Positions 1-5,542 of a stretch of 6,001 nt of DNA are shown in pieces; position 1 is the stretch's first letter; each line of letters begins with the position of its first letter. The translations under genes were made by a program, and so were the position numbers. The stretch is from contig JAAZBW010000303.1 of assembly GCA_012513625.1 (NCBI GenBank), positions 1-6,001 of the forward strand, given 5' to 3'. The notes under the pieces are model-generated. The model was not told the DNA's origin and did no database searches. It worked only from the letters and a program-made list of their open reading frames with translations. The DNA comes from Actinomycetales bacterium. GTDB lineage: Bacteria > Actinomycetota > Actinomycetes > Actinomycetales > Actinomycetaceae.

Positions 1-748
1 CGTCGAGTTCGGCGAGAACTTCGTCGCTGAGATCGACGTTGGTGTACACGTTCTGCACGTCGTCCGAGTCCTCCAGTGCGTCGACGAGCTTGAAGACCTT
101 GCGGGCGCCGTCGGCGTCCACCGGGACCTCGACGGAGGCCCGGAAGTCCGGCTCGGCCGACTCGTAGTCGATGCCTGCCTCCTGCAGCGCGGTGCGCACC
201 GCGACCAGGTCGGTCGGCTCGCAGACCACCTCGAAGTTCTCGCCGAGATCGTTGACCTCGTCGGCGCCGGCGTCGAGCACCGCCATCAGGATGTCGTCCT
301 CGGTCTGATCGCCCTTCTCCAGGGTCACCACGCCCTTGCGGGTGAACAGGTACGCCACCGAGCCCGGGTCGGCCATGTTGCCGCCGTTGCGGGTGACCGC
401 CACACGCACATCGGACGCCGCACGGTTCCGGTTGTCCGTGAGGCACTCGATCATGATGGCCACGCCGCCCGGGCCGTAGCCCTCGTACATGATGGTCTCC
501 CAGTCGGCCCCGCCGGCGTCCTCGCCGGAGCCGCGTTTGAGCGCGCGGTCGATATTGTCCGCCGGAACCGAGTTCCTCTTCGCCTTCTGGATCGCGTCGT
601 ACAGCGTGGGGTTTCCTGCCGGGTCGCCGCCGCCGCTGCGCGCCGCCACCTCGATGTTCTTTACAAGGCGCGCGAAGAGCTTGCTGCGCTTGGCATCGGT
701 TGCGGCCTTCTTGTGCTTGGTCGTTGCCCACTTTGAGTGGCCAGCCAT
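1..748 (-). CDS. yebC: YebC/PmpR family protein (TACO1-like), 3' end cut by window edge
   Basis: The 249 visible residues are nearly the full family length (about 250), so only the last few codons and the stop are missing. The N-terminus begins MAGHSKWATTKHKK, the family signature. Further family blocks are GNPTLYDAIQKAK (residues 46-57), KRGSG (71-75), YGPGGVA with ECLTDNRNR (91-109), and NGGNMADPGSVAYLF (121-135). The family is annotated as DNA-binding transcriptional regulators (PmpR). More recent work on bacterial YebC and mitochondrial TACO1 points to a ribosome-associated role in relieving stalling at proline-rich stretches. Which role applies here cannot be read from sequence. The ATG at 748 is preceded by AGGAG (753-757) and matches the conserved N-terminus, so the start is secure. 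In actinobacteria ruvC, ruvA and ruvB usually follow downstream; that would lie outside the window. No key block is altered. Confidence 0.97.
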   Translation of the reverse strand, partial: MAGHSKWATTKHKKAATDAKRSKLFARLVKNIEVAARSGGGDPAGNPTLYDAIQKAKRNSVPADNIDRALKRGSGEDAGGADWETIMYEGYGPGGVAIMIECLTDNRNRAASDVRVAVTRNGGNMADPGSVAYLFTRKGVVTLEKGDQTEDDILMAVLDAGADEVNDLGENFEVVCEPTDLVAVRTALQEAGIDYESAEPDFRASVEVPVDADGARKVFKLVDALEDSDDVQNVYTNVDLSDEVLAELD

Positions 749-752
749 GCGT

Positions 753-757
753 CTCCT
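753..757 (-). promoter_or_regulatory. Ribosome binding site of yebC
   Basis: On the minus strand AGGAG is followed by four bases (ACGC) and then the ATG at 748. The same nine-base string AGGAGACGC stands immediately before the patA start, which supports both start calls. Confidence 0.75.
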
Positions 758-794
758 CTCGGACAGAGTCCATCCCCGCGAACCTGCCGGGGGT

Positions 795-811
795 GCGCGG
801 CGGTGCCGCGC
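795..811 (-). other. GC-rich hairpin between the Nudix gene and yebC
   Basis: GCGCGG (795-800) and CCGCGC (806-811) form a perfect 6-bp stem around a 5-base loop. It lies 36 bases past the Nudix stop and 47 bases before the yebC start. No T-run follows on either strand, so it is not a canonical intrinsic terminator. It could mark the 3' end of the Nudix transcript or sit at the 5' end of a yebC leader. Confidence 0.35.
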
Positions 812-823
812 CCACTGTCCGCG

Positions 824-829
824 ATCCTA
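824..829 (-). promoter_or_regulatory. yebC: Possible -10 box for yebC
   Basis: The minus strand reads TAGGAT, which fits the actinobacterial -10 pattern TAnnnT. Initiation about 7 bases downstream would give a leader of roughly 70 bases that includes the hairpin at 795-811. No convincing -35 is seen 16-19 bases upstream, so the call rests on the -10 and its position in the 99-base gap. Confidence 0.35.
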
Positions 830-847
830 TCGCGCCACGCGTTCCGC

Positions 848-1417
848 TCAGGCGTCGCGCTGGTTCTCCAGGCGCCGGAGGCTTCCGTCCCATCCGTCGA
901 CGACGCCACGCGCCAGGTCCACCAGCTCGCCCGGGTACAGGGTCTCCCCGGCCACCTGTGCTGCCTGGAGGTCCGAGAGTTCCCACCACCGGTACTCGTC
1001 CAGCACCGCGGTCTCCCAGGCCGTCTGCCCGGAGGTGTCGAGTTCTGCGGCCTCCACGTGGGCCACATAGAACACCTCGTCCTGCCGAACCGTGCGGAGC
1101 GCGAAGTCGAACACTGCGGACCTTTCGGCCACTGGGCCCTCGAGCTCCGCCGGGGTGAGCACGATCCCGGTCTCCTCGTGCACCTCGCGCGCTGCCCCCC
1201 TCCGTGGGTCCTCGCCCTGTGTGAGCCCGCCGCCCACCGTGAACCACCAGCTGCGGTCCACTGCCCCCCAGTCGTGCCCCCGGATCAGAAGGAGGCGGCG
1301 GCGCTCGTCGAAGAGCAGGACCCGGGCGCCCTCGCGGAAGAGGATGCCGTCCGGCCCCGGACGCCAGTCCTCGCCGAACACGAGTTCCGGGTCTACCGGC
1401 TCGCCGCTCCCTGTCAC
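848..1417 (-). CDS. Nudix hydrolase
   Basis: This is a 189-residue single-domain Nudix protein. The full Nudix box lies at residues 63-85 and matches G-x5-E-x7-REVHEETGI, including the metal-binding glutamates E78, E81 and E82. Family members cleave nucleoside diphosphates linked to another group, with Mg2+. The substrate cannot be read from this sequence. The start is taken as GTG at 1417, whose last bases overlap the TGA of the upstream PrsW-family gene (four shared bases, GTGA). There is no strong Shine-Dalgarno sequence, so translation probably depends on ribosomes finishing that gene. The open frame continues upstream to about 2269, but that part is out of frame with, and inside, the protease gene and is not coding. 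In M. tuberculosis a Nudix gene (Rv2609c) also follows pimA, so the position is conserved, although here two genes intervene. Confidence 0.9.
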   Translation of the reverse strand: MTGSGEPVDPELVFGEDWRPGPDGILFREGARVLLFDERRRLLLIRGHDWGAVDRSWWFTVGGGLTQGEDPRRGAAREVHEETGIVLTPAELEGPVAERSAVFDFALRTVRQDEVFYVAHVEAAELDTSGQTAWETAVLDEYRWWELSDLQAAQVAGETLYPGELVDLARGVVDGWDGSLRRLENQRDA

Positions 1418-2547
1418 GTGAGAGCGGGTGTGCCGTAGATGGCGGTTCGTTGGGCGGTGAGTTCCTGCAGGAGGCGCGTCTGCTCGGCGTGGTCGAGCGG
1501 TTTCGCGCGCCCCGAGGCGGCACGCTCCCGGTTGTAGGCGAGCCGCGTGGCGGTGCGCTTCATATCCTTCATCGCCTCGTGCCGTCCGATGCTTCTGGCC
1601 CATGCGGCGGCGCGGTTCCGCTCCTGGAACGATCCGAGCATGTGGGCCTCGCGCTCCGTGAGCCATCCGGCCCGTGCATACTCCAGGGAGCGGCGCCGGA
1701 TCATCTTGGCCTCCTCCCGGCGGAGCCACACCACCACGAACGCGAGTACAGCGAAGATGGGGACCTGCAGGGCCCAGTAGAGCAGGGTCCACCGGCCGGA
1801 GAAGGTGGAGTAGTTCCACAGCGCGTGCAGGGTGATCGCGAGCGTGAGGCCGAGCGGGAACAGCCAGGTCCACGCCCACCGGTTGCGGTGGCGTGCGGCA
1901 ATCCCGATCGTGATCCCGATCATCATGGTGAACGAGACGTGGGCGAACGGGCTCATGAGCGCCCGTGCCACGAAGGTTCCCACCAGGGTGTCCGAGTACC
2001 GCGCGAAGTAGAGGATGTTCTCCGTGAAGGCGAAGCCGGCGGCGGAGAGCGCCGCGTACACGATCCCGTCCACCACTCCGTCGATGGCACGTGGCCGCAG
2101 CAGGAGGATCAGCAGGAGGACCAGGCCCTTTGTGGTCTCCTCCACTACTGGCGCCACCAGCGCGGAGCCAATCATCATGTCGCGGAACGGGTCCGCGCCC
2201 GTGGAAATCGCCCCGACGATGGCAGTGTTCAGGAGGTAGGAGGAGAAGGCTGCCACGCCCGCTCCCCACACGAGGGCGAGGATGAGCATGCTCTTAGGCT
2301 CGTACTCCCAGCGGTCGATCCAGCGGACGGCCACCAGCACGCCCGCCAGTGGGACGAGGGCGGCCACGGTCGCCAGGGTGGTGGCCTGAGCGCCGAACGA
2401 CGTGAGGATCACCCCGGTGAGCGCCACCACTCCTGCCAGCCCGAGCGCCATACCGATGGTCTCGAACACGAGCGTGGGACGGGACCGCTCTGCCACGGGT
2501 TTCCACGCGCTCAGCGGTAGGTTCGGCTGCACTGGTGGTTGGGTCAT
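1414..2547 (-). CDS. PrsW-family intramembrane metalloprotease
   Basis: The 377-residue polytopic membrane protein has the PrsW (CPBP-related glutamic/metallo-protease) motifs in order: DRWEYEP (78-84), VVEETTKG with the tandem glutamates E136-E137 (134-141), GFAFTENILY (171-180), PFAHVSFT with H203 (200-207) and LHALWNYS with H241 (240-247). About eight hydrophobic segments lie between residues 27 and 275. A charged, presumably cytoplasmic tail of about 100 residues (276-377) follows. In Bacillus subtilis PrsW cleaves the anti-sigma factor RsiW inside the membrane; the target here is unknown and no anti-sigma gene is adjacent. The start at 2547 is chosen because a good promoter ends 7 bases before it and no Shine-Dalgarno is present, suggesting a leaderless mRNA. 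An upstream ATG at 2664 would add 39 low-hydrophobicity residues and lies upstream of the promoter. It shares four bases with the Nudix gene downstream. Confidence 0.92.
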   Translation of the reverse strand: MTQPPVQPNLPLSAWKPVAERSRPTLVFETIGMALGLAGVVALTGVILTSFGAQATTLATVAALVPLAGVLVAVRWIDRWEYEPKSMLILALVWGAGVAAFSSYLLNTAIVGAISTGADPFRDMMIGSALVAPVVEETTKGLVLLLILLLRPRAIDGVVDGIVYAALSAAGFAFTENILYFARYSDTLVGTFVARALMSPFAHVSFTMMIGITIGIAARHRNRWAWTWLFPLGLTLAITLHALWNYSTFSGRWTLLYWALQVPIFAVLAFVVVWLRREEAKMIRRRSLEYARAGWLTEREAHMLGSFQERNRAAAWARSIGRHEAMKDMKRTATRLAYNRERAASGRAKPLDHAEQTRLLQELTAQRTAIYGTPALT

Positions 2548-2554
2548 GCCGGGA

Positions 2555-2583
2555 ACACTAGGGGCGAAGCCTGAAGCGGACAA
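2555..2583 (-). promoter_or_regulatory. Sigma70-type promoter of the PrsW-family gene, probably leaderless
   Basis: On the minus strand TTGTCC (-35, 2583-2578) is separated by exactly 17 bases from TAGTGT (-10, 2560-2555). Seven bases then lead directly to the A of the ATG at 2547. The -35 matches TTGACA at four of six positions and the -10 fits TAnnnT. The spacing predicts initiation at or within a base or two of the start codon, which agrees with the lack of a Shine-Dalgarno sequence. It would give the PrsW-Nudix pair a transcript separate from the upstream PIM operon. Confidence 0.6.
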
Positions 2584-2598
2584 CCGCTGGCTGCGTGG

Positions 2599-2627
2599 CC
2601 CGTGACCTCGCAGGATGTGGTGACAGG
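2599..2627. repeat. Imperfect inverted repeat upstream of the PrsW-family promoter
   Basis: Plus-strand arms CCCGTGACC (2599-2607) and GGTGACAGG (2619-2627) pair at eight of nine positions (one G-T type) around an 11-base loop. The centres of the arms are 20 bases apart, about two helical turns, and the element lies 16 bases upstream of the -35. It may be an operator, or a weak hairpin at the end of the upstream transcript. The remainder of the 132-base gap (2548-2679) shows nothing else recognisable. Confidence 0.25.
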
Positions 2628-2679
2628 GTTTGGGAGCACCTCCCCGCTCCTGCCCGCCCAGCATCGGCGGCAGAACCGC

Positions 2680-3258
2680 TCAGGCGTGGCCCTCCGGTAG
2701 CGCGTCGTCCATGTCGAACGTCACCGGCACGGGCGTGCGCACCCCGGCCAGCCGCCCGGCTGGCGAGTTACGGACCCCGATGGCCTGCGCCACCCGGGAA
2801 TTGTGGAGGGTGCGGGCGGTGGCCACCATCCGCCAGCGCTCCTCCAGCTGGTCGAGCTTCTCCCCCGTCTCCCGGTCCGCGGTGTCCCGCAACTGGGGCA
2901 CGATGACCCGGAGCCCCCGGGAGAGCTCGGACTCGGCGAGTGCGCGCCCGCGCATGACCTCGCTACTGGAGGGGGCGTCCACCCCGGCGAGTTCCACGCC
3001 CACAGCCTCGAGGCAGCGGCCGGCGATGTCCGTGAGGATGAGGCTGGTGGCAGGGTCCACGTGGACGCTGTGGGCGAGCTCGAGGGCTGCGAGAGCGCGA
3101 CTCCGCAGCGCCCGATCGAGCATGGCGCCCGTACGGAGCACCTCGGTGTTCAGAGTGAGCGCCCGGGAGTGTGCCCGCACCCAGGCAAGCGCCACCACGG
3201 CGGCCACCGCGGCCACTACGGCCGCCACCGCAAGGACGGTCCATCCAACCCAGGTCAT
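2680..3258 (-). CDS. Membrane-anchored LemA-like protein of unknown function
   Basis: This 192-residue protein starts with one very hydrophobic Ala/Val-rich segment (about residues 4-27), followed by a charged, mostly helical soluble part. The N-terminal anchor, the helical body and the ending resemble LemA proteins: LDQLEERWRMVATARTLHNS (135-154) recalls the LemA helix with conserved AR and N, followed by a proline- and phenylalanine-containing C-terminus (FDMDD, 181-185). The LemA assignment is an inference from pattern. The family has no settled biochemical role. The ATG overlaps the pimA stop by four bases (ATGA) and is preceded by a G-rich stretch six bases upstream. It is therefore very likely co-translated with the PIM genes. 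The open frame extends upstream into pimA to 3396, but that extension is rejected because it would overlap pimA by about 140 bases and bury the membrane segment. Confidence 0.8.
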   Translation of the reverse strand: MTWVGWTVLAVAAVVAAVAAVVALAWVRAHSRALTLNTEVLRTGAMLDRALRSRALAALELAHSVHVDPATSLILTDIAGRCLEAVGVELAGVDAPSSSEVMRGRALAESELSRGLRVIVPQLRDTADRETGEKLDQLEERWRMVATARTLHNSRVAQAIGVRNSPAGRLAGVRTPVPVTFDMDDALPEGHA

Positions 3259-4427
3259 GCACGCCCCCGTCTCCAGAACCGTGAACGCCTCGTCACGGCG
3301 TGCATCGGCACCTCGATCTCCTCGCTCGCGAGGACAAGCCGGTACACCTCCAGGATCCGGGAGGCCACCGTGGCCCAGTCGAAGCGGGCACGCCACGCCC
3401 GCACGTCGGCCTGATCAGGGGAATCCCCCTCCGCGAGCACGTTGATCAGAGTCCGGGCGAGCGACTCCGGGTTTCCCACCTCAAAGAGCCGGCCCGCCAT
3501 GCCGTCATTCGTCACGTCTCGGAACGCCGGGATGTCCGAGGCCACCACGGTGGCGCCACCCCCCATCGCCTCCACGAGGACGATCCCGAACGACTCTCCG
3601 CCGGTCTGCGGCGCCACGTACACGTCCGCCGACGCGAACAGCGCACTCTTGTCAGCCTCGGTGACCTCGCCCAGGAACGTGACGCTCTCGCCGTGGCGAG
3701 AGAGCAACTCCCTCTGTTCGGCGGCCTCGCCCCGACCCGCGATCAGGAACCGCGCCTCCGGTAGTCGCTCCAGCACCGTCGCCACCGCACCCGCAAAGAT
3801 GGGCAGTCCCTTCCGGGGTTCGTCCAGCCGGCCGAGGAAGCACACGGTGGGCGGCCCCCCACCACGCGCACCCACCCACTCGGCCCGGGAACGCGCCGTC
3901 GAAAAGGTGGAGATACGGACGCCGTTCGGGACCACCACGGCGTCGCCCCCGAGGTGGTCGGCCACGGTGCGCCGGGCCGCCTCCGAGACGGCGATCCGTG
4001 CGTCGATCTTCTCGAGCAGCCCCTGGACCGCCGGCGCCACGAGCGTCATGGCACGCGAACGGTCCTGGGAGGAATGGAAGGTGGCCACGATCGGCATCTT
4101 CGCCTGCCATAGTGCGAGCAGTCCGAGCGAGGGTGCGAGCGGCTCGTGGATGTGGAGCAGGTCGAACTCGTGCTCCGCGAGCCAGCGTGAGACGTGCGAG
4201 GAGGCCGACGGCCCGAACGAGAGGCGCGCCACCGAGCCGTTGTACGGGATCGCGATGCTGCCCCCCGCCGGCACCACGAACTCGGGGAGTGCGTCCGCCT
4301 CCTCGGCGGGTGCGAGCACGGAGACCTCGTGGCCGCGGGTACCCAGCTCCTCTGCAAGGTCGCGGATGTGGAACTGCACTCCTCCGGGCGCGTCGAACGA
4401 GTAGGGGCAGACGATCCCAATCCTCAT
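3255..4427 (-). CDS. pimA: Phosphatidyl-myo-inositol mannosyltransferase PimA
   Basis: This 390-residue GT-B glycosyltransferase (family GT4) should transfer mannose from GDP-mannose to the inositol ring of phosphatidylinositol, the first step of PIM synthesis, on the cytoplasmic face of the membrane. The N-terminus CPYSFDAPGGVQFH (7-20) contains the nucleotide-sugar glycine loop. YNGSVARLSFGP (62-73) and HIHEP (92-96) are PimA blocks. ATFHSS places a histidine at position 118, the same number as the catalytic His of mycobacterial PimA. The C-terminal domain has VVPNGV (165-170), GRLDEPRKGL (199-208) with the phosphate-binding Arg and Lys, and GGESFGIVLVEA (276-287) with the E-x7-E motif. Length fits the family (about 380). 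The ATG at 4427 overlaps the patA stop by four bases and has GGAGG seven bases upstream. The tail ends in a basic stretch with six arginines (380-389), which may help membrane binding. Confidence 0.95.
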   Translation of the reverse strand: MRIGIVCPYSFDAPGGVQFHIRDLAEELGTRGHEVSVLAPAEEADALPEFVVPAGGSIAIPYNGSVARLSFGPSASSHVSRWLAEHEFDLLHIHEPLAPSLGLLALWQAKMPIVATFHSSQDRSRAMTLVAPAVQGLLEKIDARIAVSEAARRTVADHLGGDAVVVPNGVRISTFSTARSRAEWVGARGGGPPTVCFLGRLDEPRKGLPIFAGAVATVLERLPEARFLIAGRGEAAEQRELLSRHGESVTFLGEVTEADKSALFASADVYVAPQTGGESFGIVLVEAMGGGATVVASDIPAFRDVTNDGMAGRLFEVGNPESLARTLINVLAEGDSPDQADVRAWRARFDWATVASRILEVYRLVLASEEIEVPMHAVTRRSRFWRRGRA

Positions 4428-5542
4428 CCGGTCGCCTCCAGATCGTCACTGGCTCGGCCGCCGCTGCCCTCACCAACCCGGCCGCCGCCGCTCGCCTGGC
4501 CGCCGGCGTCAACAACCCGGCCGTCGTCGTCGCCCACCTGACCGTCCTCGCCATCCGCCCGGTCGTCCTCGCCACCCACCCGGGGTCCGTCGACGGCGCC
4601 CGCCGCCATCGCATCGCGGCGGGAGAGCCGGTCCGGGTCCAGGTCCGCAACGAACACCTTCTGGAGCATGTGCCAGGAGGTGGGGTGCCGGCGGATGTGG
4701 GCGCTCAGCTCATCCACCCAGGCCTGGGTGAGGGAGGCGATCCGCGCCGAGCCACCGAGGTCTTCAGAGACCTCGAGGGGGCCCACGAACTCCAGCTCGA
4801 TCCCCCAGCGCTTCCGTCCGTCACTCCCGGTGATCCGGTCCGAGCGGATTCCCACGAAGTAGAGGGGGACCCGGGCAGCGAGCGCCACCGCGGCGGGGCC
4901 AGCAGCAAACAGGGCCCTGTCTCCCAAGAGGTCAACCTCCACGCCGCGGAGGGTGAGATCGCGGTCGGCGAGGAGACTGACGGCCCGCCTCTTCCCCACC
5001 GCTCCACGCACCAGCTGGCGGAACACGTTCTGGCCCTTCTCGAGTGCGAGGACCTCCATCCCGAGGGACTCACGGAAGGCGAGGAACTCGCGGAACAGGC
5101 TCTCGGGTTCCAGCCTCTCCGCCACCGTGAGCACGGTGGCGTGGAAGGCGCTCACCCACGCGCCCGCAATGTCCCAGTTCCCGGTGTGGCCGAGTGCGAG
5201 CACCACGGAGCCCTCCCGTAGGTCTCGCTCGGAGGCATCCGTGTGGATCGCCCTCACCCGGTCCGCGAGTTGCTCGGGGGTGGAGAATTTGGGCAATAGG
5301 AAGGCTTCTGCGTAATAGCGGCCGTACTCCCGCATTCCCTGCCGGGCGAGCCGGTCGAGCTCGGTAGGCGTGGCGTCCGGGCGGATCCGGGAATAATTGG
5401 CGCGCAGCTGCCGCACGCCTCCTCCCCCGGAGCGGGCGGCTGCGCGGAATGCCACGTCCACCACTCCGCGCACGAGCCCCTCGGGGAGTCGGGGTGCGAG
5501 GCGCCAGGCCGCATGGAAGGCCCTCCCCATGTCAAACGCCAC
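4424..5542 (-). CDS. patA: PIM acyltransferase PatA (LpxL/HtrB family) with acidic repeat tail
   Basis: This enzyme should transfer a fatty acyl chain from acyl-CoA to the 6-position of the mannose added by PimA, at the inner membrane surface. The 372-residue protein has the H-x4-D motif as HTGNWD (119-124), then TVAERLEPESLF (139-150), ADRDLTLRGVEVDLLG (192-207) and a closing TSWHMLQ (288-294), all typical of mycobacterial PatA. The catalytic domain ends near residue 305. Mycobacterial PatA is about 305-316 residues, so the roughly 60-residue Asp/Gly-rich tail is extra. The residue aligned with the catalytic glutamate of the mycobacterial enzyme (AERDL) is Asp193. The start is GTG at 5542, because a perfect AGGAGG lies six bases before it. 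An ATG at 5530 would be 18 bases from that site, and an ATG at 5593 would overlap pgsA by about 60 bases. The gene overlaps pgsA by 11 bases and pimA by four. Confidence 0.94.
   Translation of the reverse strand: MAFDMGRAFHAAWRLAPRLPEGLVRGVVDVAFRAAARSGGGGVRQLRANYSRIRPDATPTELDRLARQGMREYGRYYAEAFLLPKFSTPEQLADRVRAIHTDASERDLREGSVVLALGHTGNWDIAGAWVSAFHATVLTVAERLEPESLFREFLAFRESLGMEVLALEKGQNVFRQLVRGAVGKRRAVSLLADRDLTLRGVEVDLLGDRALFAAGPAAVALAARVPLYFVGIRSDRITGSDGRKRWGIELEFVGPLEVSEDLGGSARIASLTQAWVDELSAHIRRHPTSWHMLQKVFVADLDPDRLSRRDAMAAGAVDGPRVGGEDDRADGEDGQVGDDDGRVVDAGGQASGGGRVGEGSGGRASDDLEATG
4435..4439 (-). promoter_or_regulatory. Ribosome binding site of pimA
   Basis: GGAGG lies inside the last codons of patA, seven bases before the pimA ATG, and supports the start at 4427 despite the four-base overlap. 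Confidence 0.75.
4442..4582 (-). repeat. Degenerate 21-bp tandem repeat (minisatellite) in the patA 3' end
   Basis: The DNA falls into in-frame units of 21 bases: 4562-4582, 4541-4561, 4520-4540 and 4499-4519. Shorter or longer variants of 18 and 24 bases and a partial unit of 15 bases follow down to 4442. By eye, the adjacent 21-base units agree at about 17, 14 and 15 of 21 positions. The protein units are RVGGEDD, RADGEDG, QVGDDDG, RVVDAGG, QASGGG, RVGEGSGG and RASDD. All length changes are multiples of three, so the pimA-overlapping stop remains in frame. Confidence 0.75.

Noticed and set aside
1418..2269. N-terminal extension of the Nudix frame into the PrsW-family gene
   Set aside because: The extra 284 residues have no domain and are the shifted frame of the protease gene; the GTG at 1417 with its stop-start overlap gives a normal Nudix length.
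1450..2520. A 356-codon open frame on the plus strand opposite the PrsW-family gene
   Set aside because: It mirrors the minus-strand gene, has no recognisable domain or membrane pattern, and its composition (Glu, Gly, His, Arg rich) is typical of antisense frames in high-GC DNA.
2548..2664. Upstream ATG at 2664 for the PrsW-family gene
   Set aside because: It would place the good promoter at 2555-2583 inside the coding region and add 39 residues without a family match.
3180..3250. GCC/ACC-rich near-repeats as a separate DNA repeat element
   Set aside because: They encode the Ala/Val-rich membrane segment of the LemA-like protein and are explained by that composition.
3259..3396. N-terminal extension of the LemA-like protein into pimA
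   Set aside because: It would overlap pimA by about 140 bases and add a Pro/Gly/Arg-rich stretch before the membrane segment; ATGA coupling at 3255-3258 is the simpler start.
4442..4582. Repeat region as a CRISPR array or integration site
   Set aside because: The units are contiguous without spacers, are degenerate, are multiples of three bases and encode in-frame protein repeats at the end of patA.
3998..5221. A 407-codon open frame on the plus strand opposite patA and pimA
   Set aside because: It runs across two convincing minus-strand genes, is Arg/Pro/Ala rich and shows no motif; it is an effect of GC-rich codon use.
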